DNA of 6,517 nucleotides from CAYQTL01 sp964420405 (GCA_964420405.1 CAYQTL010000132.1:1-6517); one strand, 5' to 3'; numbered from the stretch's first letter, positions 1 to 6,294 are shown. Translations and numbers: made by a program. Notes: generated by a model not told the origin, from the sequence alone.

Positions 1-54
1 CGGGAGCCCGTATCGGCCTGCGAAGCATGCCACCTGGAAGGTGGCGCTACGGAG
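1..54. repeat. Left copy of a 54-bp direct repeat shared with the window's right end
   Basis: Positions 1-54 match 6464-6517 in the same orientation at 52 of 54 bases. The differences are at position 11 (T here, C in the other copy) and position 27 (A here, C in the other copy). The repeat contains a complete hairpin element (28-50) plus about 27 bases of leading sequence that resembles the spacer part of the 65-bp tandem units on the right side. The two copies bracket all four genes. Confidence 0.9.
28..50 (-). repeat. REP-like hairpin element, GTAG type (ACC/GGT arm version)
   Basis: Read on the minus strand, a GTAGC foot (46-50) is followed by two 6-base arms around a TTCCA loop (35-39). 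The arms are GCCACC at 29-34 and GGTGGC at 40-45 on the plus strand and pair perfectly. The GTAG foot followed by a short GC palindrome is the hallmark described for REP sequences linked to RAYT transposases. The element lies 39 bases beyond the stop codon of the serine hydrolase gene, a typical extragenic position. Assignment to the REP class is by resemblance only; no RAYT gene is present in the window. Confidence 0.7.
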
Positions 55-56
55 CC

Positions 57-80
57 TGCGAGCTGGAAGGCGGCGCTGTG
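57..80 (-). repeat. Decayed REP-like hairpin copy
   Basis: The TGGAA loop is kept at 64-68, but the arms (GCGAGC at 58-63 and GGCGGC at 69-74) pair at only three of six positions. The foot reads GCTGTG instead of GCTAC. It follows the intact copy at 28-50 in the same orientation, which suggests an old tandem unit that has drifted. It ends 9 bases before the stop codon of the serine hydrolase gene. Confidence 0.5.
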
Positions 81-89
81 ACGCTCGGG

Positions 90-1268
90 CTACGGGCGGG
101 CTGCCCGGGCGCGCCGTGCGACGAACGCGATCGCGCCGTCGGCGACGGCGTCGCGCAGCTCGCCGGCCTCGTGCTGGTTGACGGTCGCGGCGAGCACGAG
201 GTCGAGCTCCGGGATCCACGTGGCGGTGGTCCCCCAGAAGCCGGTGTGGCGGTGCAGCGTGAGGCCGTCGTGCTCGAGCACCCACACGCCCATCCGGTAG
301 GCGCCCGGCGGCACGCCGGAGCCGTCCCACCCTTCGGGCGCCCGCGCTCCGTCGAAGGTGGTGAGCATCGTCCGCAGGGTCTCGGGCCGCCGGAACACCC
401 GCCCCTCGAAAAGGCCTCGCGTGAACCGCGCCATGTCGCCGACGGTCGCGACGATCCCCCCGCCGCCCCACAGGTCGAAGGACGGGTCGAACGCGGTCAC
501 GTCGGCGTCGCCGTAGAACTGGTGGGCGCGGTCGGCGACGCCCGCCGGCGGCGGCTCGAGGGTCTCGAACCAGGTCGCCGACAGCCCGAGGGCGTCGCGG
601 TCGATCAGACCCCACACCGCGTCAGCGAGGTCCGTGCCCATTTCGCGCTCGAGGATCTCGCCGAGCAGCACGTACCCGGTGTCGGAGTAGCGGTAGACCG
701 CGCCAGGGTCGCCCTGCCGCCGGCCGTCCTCGATGCAGAGACGGAGCTGCTCGGCGCGCGTCCAGCGGTGATTCGGGTCGGCCATGATCTGGGCGGCGTA
801 CCGGTCGGTGCCGTGGTCGTCGAGGCCGGAGGTGTGGGTCAGCAGGTGGCGGATCGTGATCGTGTCGGGGGCGTAGCCGCCGGAGGCCAGCAGCTCGAGG
901 AGCGCAGCCGGCAGGTACGCGTCGATCGCGTCGTCCAGACCGATACGCCCGTCCTCCCACAGCCGCAGCACCGACGCCGCGACATAGGTCTTGGTGTTGC
1001 TCGCGATCCGCACCGGGTGCGCGGGGGTCATCGGCTCGCCGGCTTCAGGGTCGGCGAGCCCGGCCGCACCCTCCCAGACGATCCCGCGGGTGGGAGAGTC
1101 GACGTGCAGGGCGACTCCGCGCTCGAAGCCGGCTCCGGCGACGGCGTCGCGCAGCAACGTGTCGAGCGCGGCAGCAGGATCCGGCTCGTCGGTGGCGCGG
1201 CCGCACGACAGCGCGGAGCAGGCGAGCGTCACAGCGGCCACGAGGGCGGTGGATTCGGTCAGCGTCAT
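90..1268 (-). CDS. Exported serine hydrolase, beta-lactamase / D-Ala-D-Ala carboxypeptidase fold
   Basis: The product is 392 residues, typical for the class C beta-lactamase-like (penicillin-binding-protein fold) family. Visible active-site elements are S90-N-T-K93 (the SxxK nucleophile and lysine), Y194-S-D196 (the YxN/YSN-type triad) and H341-T-G343 (the KTG-type strand, with His for Lys). Supporting family blocks are HLLTHTSGL at 141-149 and a GGGGIVATVGDMARF stretch at about 268-282. Residues 1-22 form a short hydrophobic export signal; the cysteines at 17 and 22 could make it a lipoprotein, but neither fits the lipobox well. The start at 1268 is chosen because GGAGGAG lies just upstream and the signal peptide begins there; in-frame upstream ATGs (1292, 1403) lack both. 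Family members act as peptidases, esterases or carboxypeptidases; the substrate cannot be read from sequence, and antibiotic resistance should not be assumed. It is divergent from the GST-like gene. Confidence 0.92.
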   Translation of the reverse strand: MTLTESTALVAAVTLACSALSCGRATDEPDPAAALDTLLRDAVAGAGFERGVALHVDSPTRGIVWEGAAGLADPEAGEPMTPAHPVRIASNTKTYVAASVLRLWEDGRIGLDDAIDAYLPAALLELLASGGYAPDTITIRHLLTHTSGLDDHGTDRYAAQIMADPNHRWTRAEQLRLCIEDGRRQGDPGAVYRYSDTGYVLLGEILEREMGTDLADAVWGLIDRDALGLSATWFETLEPPPAGVADRAHQFYGDADVTAFDPSFDLWGGGGIVATVGDMARFTRGLFEGRVFRRPETLRTMLTTFDGARAPEGWDGSGVPPGAYRMGVWVLEHDGLTLHRHTGFWGTTATWIPELDLVLAATVNQHEAGELRDAVADGAIAFVARRARAARP

Positions 1269-1270
1269 GG

Positions 1271-1277
1271 CTCCTCC
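1271..1277 (-). promoter_or_regulatory. Ribosome binding site of the serine hydrolase gene
   Basis: The minus strand reads GGAGGAG two bases before the ATG at 1268, giving a GGAGG core with a rather tight 4-base spacer. It decides the start in favour of 1268 over the upstream in-frame ATGs. Confidence 0.65.
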
Positions 1278-1368
1278 GTGACCGGCGACCATCGAGTCGC
1301 GCCTCGTCATGCTCGCACGGCCGGAACGCGTGCGGAAGCGGGCGAGGCGACCCGGACGGGACCGGTGG

Positions 1369-1374
1369 TATCGT
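1369..1374 (+). promoter_or_regulatory. Candidate -10 box placing transcription start close to the GST-like ATG
   Basis: TATCGT fits the TANNNT pattern and ends 9 bases before the ATG at 1384. No Shine-Dalgarno sequence lies at normal distance from that ATG. Together this would fit a leaderless or nearly leaderless mRNA. There is no recognisable -35 box, so the call is tentative. Confidence 0.3.
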
Positions 1375-1383
1375 CCGTCCAGC

Positions 1384-2223
1384 ATGCACAGGCTGGTCAC
1401 CATCCGGTTCTCGCACTACAACGAGAAGGCCCGCTGGGCCCTCGACCGGTTCCACGTGCCATACCGCGAGTCGCCGTGGATGCCGCTGCTCCACGTGCTC
1501 GGCGTCGTGGCGGCAACCCGTGGCCGAGGACGCGCCCGCGCCGACCGCGCCTCGAGCCGGTTCTCGACGCCCGTCCTGGTCGCCGACGACGGCACGGTGC
1601 TGCGCGACTCCTCCGAGATCGTGCGCTGGGTCTCGGACCGGTACGCACCGCCGGGCGAGGACCTCTACCCGTCCGACGAGGTCTCCGCGCTGGAGCGCAG
1701 GCTGCACGACGAGCTCGGCCCCCACACCCGTCGCTGCGCGTACTTCCACGGGCTCGACGACCCCTCGACGGTCGCCGAGCTGGCCCGCCGGAACGTCCCC
1801 GCAGGGCAGGCGAGGACCTTCCTCGCCCTGCGCCCGCTGATCCAGCCCGCCCTGGTGCGCGGGCTCGATGTGACGCCGGGGGCGGCGCGCCGGTCGCTCG
1901 GGAAGATCCACCGCGTGCTCGACGAGCTGGAGCCTCGGCTCGAGGGCCGGCGGTACGTGGTCGGCGACCGGTTCACCGCCGCTGACATCGCGTTCGCCTG
2001 CATGCTCGCACCGGCGATCCTGCCGACTCCGGCCGAGGGCTACGCCGGTTTCCTGCCGCCGATGGACCGTGTGCCAGCGCCCGCCGCCGAGCTGGCGCGG
2101 CTTCTCCGTGACCGCCCGGCGGGCCGCTTCGCGCTGCGCCTGTTCGCCGACGAGCGCGGCCGTCGCCAGGTGCCGGTCCATCCGCCGCTGGACACCAGTT
2201 CCGGACCGTCACGGCCAGCCTGA
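1384..2223 (+). CDS. Glutathione S-transferase-like protein
   Basis: The product is 279 residues. The N-terminal thioredoxin-like half opens with a strand and the sequence SHYNEKARWALD (10-21), the usual GST active-site region; S10 or a neighbouring residue would activate the thiol. TPVL (62-65) supplies the cis-proline P63, and D75-S-S-E78-I gives the glutathione-binding turn before helix 3. The C-terminal all-helical half (about 95-255) ends with FTAADIAFACML (197-208), the conserved N-capping box with D201. About 30 residues (31-60, including an Arg/Ala-rich stretch) sit between the second and third strands, longer than in compact GSTs. Such proteins are cytosolic and conjugate or reduce electrophiles with a thiol; the substrate is unknown. 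The ATG at 1384 is chosen because the GST fold starts there; the upstream in-frame ATG at 1309 would add a basic, non-homologous extension. The tail after about 255 looks disordered. Confidence 0.88.
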   Translation: MHRLVTIRFSHYNEKARWALDRFHVPYRESPWMPLLHVLGVVAATRGRGRARADRASSRFSTPVLVADDGTVLRDSSEIVRWVSDRYAPPGEDLYPSDEVSALERRLHDELGPHTRRCAYFHGLDDPSTVAELARRNVPAGQARTFLALRPLIQPALVRGLDVTPGAARRSLGKIHRVLDELEPRLEGRRYVVGDRFTAADIAFACMLAPAILPTPAEGYAGFLPPMDRVPAPAAELARLLRDRPAGRFALRLFADERGRRQVPVHPPLDTSSGPSRPA

Positions 2224-2251
2224 GACCAGAGCCGCCAGCTGTGAGCCTGCC

Positions 2252-2270
2252 TCGGGATCCCGATTCGGGA
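2252..2270 (+). terminator. Palindromic stem region downstream of the GST-like gene
   Basis: TCGGGA (2252-2257), its inverted copy TCCCGA (2258-2263) and TCGGGA again (2265-2270) form two mutually exclusive pairings 29 bases after the GST-like stop codon. No T-run follows, so this is a weak terminator candidate; it could equally be part of the next gene's control region. Confidence 0.25.
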
Positions 2271-2276
2271 GGGGAT

Positions 2277-2292
2277 GGTTCTCGCGGGAACC
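2277..2292. promoter_or_regulatory. Inverted repeat upstream of the secreted-protein gene
   Basis: GGTTC (2277-2281) and GAACC (2288-2292) are perfectly inverted around six bases. The pair sits where the -35 region of the candidate promoter at 2304-2309 would fall, which is where a repressor or activator often binds. No known operator is recognised. Confidence 0.25.
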
Positions 2293-2303
2293 GCCATGCG
2301 TGG

Positions 2304-2309
2304 CATGAT
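2304..2309 (+). promoter_or_regulatory. Candidate -10 box for a leaderless secreted-protein mRNA
   Basis: CATGAT differs from the TANNNT pattern only in its first base and ends 6 bases before the ATG at 2316, the spacing expected when transcription begins at the start codon. No Shine-Dalgarno sequence is near; the nearest purine run (2267-2275) is about 40 bases away. The -35 region is not recognisable. Confidence 0.3.
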
Positions 2310-2315
2310 GGATCC

Positions 2316-3665
2316 ATGAATCCACAGGGGGCGGTGCTCATCGTGTTGCTCCTGTCGGTGGCGGGAACCGGGGGGGCCGGGGAGCGGCTGCCCGGCAGCG
2401 CATTGCGCTATCTCGGCGCGTTCGCGTTGCCCGACGGGGACGCGTGGGCCTACGGCGGACGGGCGCTGGCGTTGCGGCCCGAGGGCGATCCCGCCGGGCC
2501 GCCCGACGGCTACCCGGGCTCGCTGTACGTTGACGGGCACGACTGGGACGACCTGGTGGGGGAGGTCTCGATCCCGACTCCTGTCGTGACCTCCGACTTC
2601 TCCGCGCTGCCGCGGGCGAGCGTGCTGCGGGGGCTGACCGACGTCACCGGAGGGTGGATCGACAACTGTGACCACGACGGCGCCTGCCCGGGGTGCGAGT
2701 TCCGGGAGGTCGCCGGCCTGGCGTGGCTCGGGACCGTCGGCAAGCTCGTCTGGAACCTGCGCGACTGGTACAACGCGGGCGGCTGCGACCTGGAGTCGCT
2801 CGGCTGGTCGGACCCGGACCTCGGGCAGCCCGAGGGCATCTGGCACATCGGGCCGCGGCCGAGCTCCGGCGACGCGTACCACAACGGCAAGACCTGCGAC
2901 TACCTGTTCACGGCGCCACAGGCGTTCGCGGACCAGCACCTGGGCGGCTTCACGCTGATCGCCGGCAACCACCGCGCGGCCGGCGCGTTCGGCGGGTCGC
3001 AGGGTCCGACGCTGTACGCCACCGCCCCGTGGCTCGGAGGGATGCCGCCGCCGGTCGGGGCGCAGCTTCCGGCGACGGCGCTGGTCTACTACCCGGAGGT
3101 GCTCGCGTGCGCCTCCGGTGACCCGGCCGCGTGCCACTTCCCGGGCTACCGCAGCGCCGACCTGTGGGGCGGCGGCGCGTGGATCGAGGACGGCGACGCC
3201 GCGGCCGTCGTCATCGCGGGGCTGAAGGGGCTGGGCGACAACTGCTACGGCACGCCGGGCGACACCTGTCCGCAGGACCCGTGCTCGCCGTACCAGGGCT
3301 GGCACGCGGCCCCGTACGAGGCGCAGATCCTGCTGTACGACCCCGACGACCTCGCCGCGGCGGCAGCGGGCACGCTGTCGCCGTGGGAGGTGCTGCCCTA
3401 CGAGGTCGTGCGGCCGTCGGGGCTGGTGTTCGACGGCACCTGCCCGCGGCTCGGCGCGGCGACCTTCGACCGCGGAAGGGGCCTGCTGTACCTCGCCGAG
3501 AGCACCGCCGGACCGTTCGGCGAGACGGCGGTTCACGTGTTCGAGGTCCGGGCGGGCCTGTTCGCCGACGGCTTCGAGTCCGGCGACACGGGCGCGTGGT
3601 CGGGCGTCGCCGATGGGCGAGCGACGCCGGAGCCGGCCGAGCCGGGCAGGGTCCGACTGCGGTGA
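2316..3665 (+). CDS. Secreted cysteine-rich protein of unknown function with DGFESGDTxAWS tail
   Basis: The product is 449 residues. Residues 1-22 form a signal peptide (hydrophobic VLIVLLLSVAG core, likely cleavage near GAG-ERLPG). The body holds motifs typical of a family of uncharacterised secreted proteins: LRYLGAFALPDG (30-41), YPGSLYVDGHD (66-76), VGEVSIPTPV (81-90), LAWLGTVGKLVWNLRDWYN (135-153) and IAGNHRAAGAFGG (215-227). Strand-rich blocks with repeated Gly/Trp patterns would suit a beta-propeller-like fold, but this is inference. Eleven cysteines (118, 124, 127, 157, 194, 265, 273, 310, 318, 323, 376) in an exported protein suggest disulfides. DGFESGDTGAWS (418-429) near the C-terminus is a short tail that I recall on many unrelated secreted proteins of high-GC bacteria, so it is probably a portable sorting or anchoring module. 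The ATG at 2316 is chosen for the signal peptide; the GTG at 2241 would prepend a polar stretch. No enzyme motif is recognised. Confidence 0.85.
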   Translation: MNPQGAVLIVLLLSVAGTGGAGERLPGSALRYLGAFALPDGDAWAYGGRALALRPEGDPAGPPDGYPGSLYVDGHDWDDLVGEVSIPTPVVTSDFSALPRASVLRGLTDVTGGWIDNCDHDGACPGCEFREVAGLAWLGTVGKLVWNLRDWYNAGGCDLESLGWSDPDLGQPEGIWHIGPRPSSGDAYHNGKTCDYLFTAPQAFADQHLGGFTLIAGNHRAAGAFGGSQGPTLYATAPWLGGMPPPVGAQLPATALVYYPEVLACASGDPAACHFPGYRSADLWGGGAWIEDGDAAAVVIAGLKGLGDNCYGTPGDTCPQDPCSPYQGWHAAPYEAQILLYDPDDLAAAAAGTLSPWEVLPYEVVRPSGLVFDGTCPRLGAATFDRGRGLLYLAESTAGPFGETAVHVFEVRAGLFADGFESGDTGAWSGVADGRATPEPAEPGRVRLR

Positions 3666-3671
3666 CGCGGT

Positions 3672-3696
3672 GGCCGGGCGCGCGGGCCGCCCGGCC
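3672..3696 (+). terminator. Strong GC hairpin after the secreted-protein gene
   Basis: GGCCGGGC (3672-3679) pairs perfectly with GCCCGGCC (3689-3696) across a 9-base loop, starting 6 bases after the stop codon. There is no T-run. It lies between convergent genes, where a terminator is expected, and may act without a U-tract or block RNA decay. Confidence 0.5.
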
Positions 3697-3859
3697 GGGT
3701 CGACAGCGGAGTTGGAGTGCGGCGAGCTGCCCCGGTCGTCTCACCAGCCTGCGGCGGCTGCGGCCGATGCACCGCAATCCGCGACGTGCACGGCCTACGG
3801 GGTGCCCGGCGTAGCGTCGAGTCCCATTCCGCACTCCTCGGTCCGCAACTGCCACATCA

Positions 3860-3890
3860 CACGGTGCCCCGACCCCCCGTCCGGACCGTG
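3860..3890 (-). terminator. Weak hairpin just past the fibre-gene stop
   Basis: CACGGT (3860-3865) and ACCGTG (3885-3890) are inverted copies around a 19-base loop, beginning one base after the minus-strand stop codon. No T-run is seen on the minus strand, so terminator function is tentative. Confidence 0.25.
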
Positions 3891-3891
3891 G

Positions 3892-5988
3892 TCAGCGCGT
3901 TCCGGGCACCTCGCCGTCGTCTGTCATCTCGAGCGAGCCAGGAAGCCCGTACGCCTCCGGGTGGAGGTAGCGGCCGACCTGGTCGGCCGGCTTGTCCTGC
4001 TCGACGGGGATCCGGTTGGCCTCGGCCCACGGGTCCTGTCGGATGCCGGTGACCTGCCAGGAGACGCGGCCGTGGGGCGGACCTCCCGCGACGCGGAACC
4101 GGTTGCCCTGGATCTCGTCGGCCACGTACAGGCCGGGCGCCGGCGCGCCGAGCGCGGTGAGCTGGTAGCGGAAGTCGCGGTTCAGAGCCTCGAACCACCC
4201 CGGTAGCACCACCACCGCCTCGCCGGACGCGTCCAGCTCCACGTTGCCGTTGTAGACGTTCATCATGTCGGGCGACTCGACGAACGAGTGCGACAGGGTG
4301 CGGCTCGCCGGGTCGAGGGGGTGGTCGATCTGGAACGAGCCGCCACCCTTGGTGAGCGTGCCGGTGATGTCGACGTTCCCCTGGAAGTAGCCCGCCCGGG
4401 TGGCGGGAGAGGAGGCCACGGCGTGCACTGCGGTGGCGTTGGCACCCTCGGCGACGGCGGAGACGGCGCGGCCGTTGTCCGCCAGGGCGCGGGCGTAGAG
4501 CCCGCCGGCGAACTGGCCGTTGGAGGTCGCCACGACCGCGTAGGTGTCGTCCGAGCTGGCCCACACCGCGGGTGTCTCGAACACCGGGCCGGAGGAGACC
4601 CAGCCGCTGCCGTCGCCGTGCTCGGCCTCGACCCCGACGTGGTTGATGCTGCGGGCGATGACGGCCGGGTCGTCGGTGCCGCCCGCGAGGACGCCCGAGA
4701 ACAGGGTGCCGAGGCGGCCGTAGTTGTTGCGCACCATGTGGCGGCCCTCGACCCCCGAGCAGCCGTCGGTGCAGCGACCCTCGACCGCGGACGACTCGGC
4801 CCCGTTGGTCGTCACCGACAGCACCGAGTCGAACACCGGTGAGCCCTCGAGGTCCATCGGCAGCTGGAGGTCGGCGCCGGTGATCGAGCCGTCGGCGATC
4901 GTCGCGGAGGTGACCGAGCCGGGCGCCAGGTCGGCGGCGCCGACCGACCCGTCGGCGATCGCCGAGGAGGTGACGGAGGACGGCGCGAGATCGGCGGAGG
5001 TGACCGCACCGTTCGCGATCGCGTCGGAGCCGACCGCGGACGAGGCGATCTTGGTGGAGGTGACGGCGCCGTTGGCGATCTTCCCGGTGGTGACGCCCGC
5101 GTCGGAGAGGGCGAGGGTCACGTCGCCGCTGTCGCCGCCGCCCGACAGCCCCTCGCCGGCGAAGACGGCGGTGATGTCGCCGTCCCCCGAGCCGCCGAGG
5201 AGCTCGTCGCGGAACGACATCTCGAAGGTGGAGGGGTCGTTGGACTCGTTGGCGAGGCCCGAGCCGAACGCCACCACCCGTCCGGAGCCGCCGGACACCT
5301 CGACGGCCAGCCGGAGGTTCTCGGCGTCGATGCCGGGGACGAGGTCGACGATGTTGAGCTGGCGCGGCTCGTAGGCACCGATCTGGTACTCCTTGACGGC
5401 CACCGGCGAGCCGTTGGGGTCGATCGCCGTCACGCGGACCGTGGCGGGGGCGCCCGCGACCTCCGCGAAGCCGAAGTTGTAGCGGTACTCGGAGACGCTC
5501 TGGGTGCCCGTCTGGTAGACCCCCAGGACCACCGCCGACTGCCCGGCGCCGACGGCGAAGGACACCGGTACGGCGGTGAAGAACTGGCCGCTGGAGTCGC
5601 GCCCGGTGCCGCCGTCGGGTGTCGAGAAGATGCGGCTGTTGACCACCACCTGGTCGCTCGACCGCACGCGGATGGCGCCGAACGCCGACAGGTCGAACAT
5701 GGTCTGCATGACGTCGGCGTAGCGGCGGGTGTCGCCGGGCGGGACCGAGTCCATGTAGGTCGCGGTCGGCGACGCATGGGACTGGTTGCGCAGGTAGAAG
5801 TCGAAGGTGACGTTGGCGGTGGCGGCGCCCGGGTTGTGGACCCAGATCACCGTGTCCCACTGGGAGCCGGCCGCGCCGGGACCGTCGCCGACAGACGGCA
5901 GCACCACGTCGGTGCCGGCGAACCCGGCGAAGGCGGTCGGGGCGGCGGCGAGCAGGAGCAGACAGACGGCGGAGCGGACATGACGCAT
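3892..5988 (-). CDS. Secreted fibre/stalk-like surface protein with decapeptide repeats
   Basis: The product is 698 residues. A signal peptide (1-21, cleavage likely AFA-G) is followed by a strand-rich domain (about 25-260), containing DTVIWVHNPGAATANVTFDF (45-64), of a kind I associate with secreted proteins of Acidobacteriota. A Gly-rich hinge GEGLSGGGDSGDVTLAL (278-294) leads into eight decapeptide repeats (297-376), a pattern seen in phage tail fibres and trimeric stalks. Residues 377-545 are Gly/Ala/Val-rich with short repeats such as AVxAVAEGANATAVHAVA, like a beta-helical shaft. The C-terminal domain (about 546-680) carries KGGGSFQIDHPLDP, LSHSFVESPDMMNVYNGN, WFEALNRDFRYQLTALG and SWQVTGIRQDPWA, a block I recall at the ends of uncharacterised fibre-like proteins. 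No Peptidase S74 autocleavage motif is seen. Residues 681-698 look like a loose extra tail. Role inferred: extracellular adhesin or surface fibre. The start at 5988 is fixed by AGGAGG six bases upstream and by the signal peptide; the open frame continues upstream into repeat DNA. Confidence 0.88.
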   Translation of the reverse strand: MRHVRSAVCLLLLAAAPTAFAGFAGTDVVLPSVGDGPGAAGSQWDTVIWVHNPGAATANVTFDFYLRNQSHASPTATYMDSVPPGDTRRYADVMQTMFDLSAFGAIRVRSSDQVVVNSRIFSTPDGGTGRDSSGQFFTAVPVSFAVGAGQSAVVLGVYQTGTQSVSEYRYNFGFAEVAGAPATVRVTAIDPNGSPVAVKEYQIGAYEPRQLNIVDLVPGIDAENLRLAVEVSGGSGRVVAFGSGLANESNDPSTFEMSFRDELLGGSGDGDITAVFAGEGLSGGGDSGDVTLALSDAGVTTGKIANGAVTSTKIASSAVGSDAIANGAVTSADLAPSSVTSSAIADGSVGAADLAPGSVTSATIADGSITGADLQLPMDLEGSPVFDSVLSVTTNGAESSAVEGRCTDGCSGVEGRHMVRNNYGRLGTLFSGVLAGGTDDPAVIARSINHVGVEAEHGDGSGWVSSGPVFETPAVWASSDDTYAVVATSNGQFAGGLYARALADNGRAVSAVAEGANATAVHAVASSPATRAGYFQGNVDITGTLTKGGGSFQIDHPLDPASRTLSHSFVESPDMMNVYNGNVELDASGEAVVVLPGWFEALNRDFRYQLTALGAPAPGLYVADEIQGNRFRVAGGPPHGRVSWQVTGIRQDPWAEANRIPVEQDKPADQVGRYLHPEAYGLPGSLEMTDDGEVPGTR
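4861..5100 (-). repeat. Eight 30-bp in-frame repeats coding decapeptides of the fibre stalk
   Basis: Codons 297-376 of the fibre gene form eight contiguous 10-residue units with consensus G(A/S)VTSxxIAx. From the third unit onward, endings of the IAN/IAD kind alternate with LAP endings, giving a 20-residue (60-bp) higher period; the last unit ends LQL. Regular hydrophobic positions (Val3, Ile/Leu8) suit a trimeric stalk or beta-roll. Repeat number could vary between strains by slippage or recombination. Confidence 0.85.
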
Positions 5989-5994
5989 CGGTGT

Positions 5995-6000
5995 CCTCCT
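5995..6000 (-). promoter_or_regulatory. Consensus ribosome binding site of the fibre gene
   Basis: The minus strand reads AGGAGG followed by a 6-base spacer and ATG at 5988. This is the best ribosome binding site in the window and implies strong translation. Confidence 0.8.
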
Positions 6001-6116
6001 GTAGGCGCAGGCGCCGGGACGCGAGTGGAGGTGCGCTCTCGGCCTGCTGGGTGAGTATCGTGGTCCACCAGAAGCTCGGCTCCGGCGTACCGATCGGCCG
6101 TGCGCCAGATCACACC
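6001..6116. other. Non-coding leader and presumed promoter region of the fibre gene
   Basis: No gene is convincing here. The minus strand must hold the fibre-gene promoter; GATACT (6054-6059 read on the minus strand) is the best -10-like hexamer but has no matching -35 box, so no promoter is asserted. Open frames crossing this stretch have repeat-derived, low-complexity Arg/Pro/Gly-rich translations. Confidence 0.4.
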
Positions 6117-6180
6117 GCAGCGCCGGCTTCCGGCAACGCCGGCTTCTCGTAGCGCCGGCAGCTCGTAGCGCCGGCGTGCT
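6117..6180 (+). repeat. Four 16-bp tandem units related to the REP-like left arm
   Basis: Units begin at 6117, 6133, 6149 and 6165. Each opens with a variant of GTAGCGCCGGC (first GCAGCGCCGGC, second GCAACGCCGGC, third and fourth exact), followed by a 5-base variable tail such as TTCCG, TTCTC, AGCTC or GTGCT. The core equals the foot plus left arm of the hairpin element found at 6346 and 6411, so the array looks like tandem half-elements without right arms. Confidence 0.75.
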
Positions 6181-6294
6181 CGTGCGCGTCGCGCCCGGCG
6201 ACCCCCCGGGATGAGCGGGCGGTTGATGGCCACCCCACCCACCCTCTTCGACCCCCAGTGGCCTCAACCGCAACCGCTCCCTCCGGTGGGGTGC
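6181..6294. other. Intergenic stretch between two repeat arrays
   Basis: No gene, RNA or clear repeat is seen. The last bases (about 6284-6294) may be the eroded left part of the first 65-bp unit, since the intact right arm of the hairpin element begins immediately after. Confidence 0.35.

Larger units (their letters stand above)
1269..1383. promoter_or_regulatory. Divergent intergenic region with promoters for the hydrolase and GST-like genes
   Basis: These 115 bases separate two divergently oriented starts, so promoters in both directions must lie here or extend into the coding ends. On the plus strand the only hexamer resembling a -10 box is TATCGT at 1369-1374. No convincing TTGACA-type -35 and no clear operator palindrome were found on either strand. 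Confidence 0.5.

Noticed and set aside
90..1268. Antibiotic-resistance beta-lactamase
   Set aside because: The fold is shared by many esterases and peptidases; the HTG in place of KTG and the YSD triad do not identify a true class C beta-lactamase.
27..1985. A 652-codon plus-strand open frame across the hydrolase gene
   Set aside because: It is antisense to a protein with clear SxxK/YSD/HTG motifs, crosses into the GST-like gene out of frame, and its translation is low-complexity Arg/Gly/Pro with no domain; this is a common artefact in high-GC DNA.
2040..3536. A 498-codon minus-strand open frame opposite the secreted-protein gene
   Set aside because: Arg/Val/Pro-rich shadow with no recognisable motif or ribosome binding site; the plus-strand frame has a signal peptide and ordered motifs.
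3857..5860. A 667-codon minus-strand open frame overlapping the fibre gene in another frame
   Set aside because: Extremely Arg-rich, no signal peptide or ribosome site; the fibre frame has AGGAGG, a signal peptide and conserved blocks.
3892..5988. Phage tail fibre from a prophage
   Set aside because: It has a Sec signal peptide and no phage structural, lysis or integrase genes lie nearby; the S74 chaperone domain is absent.
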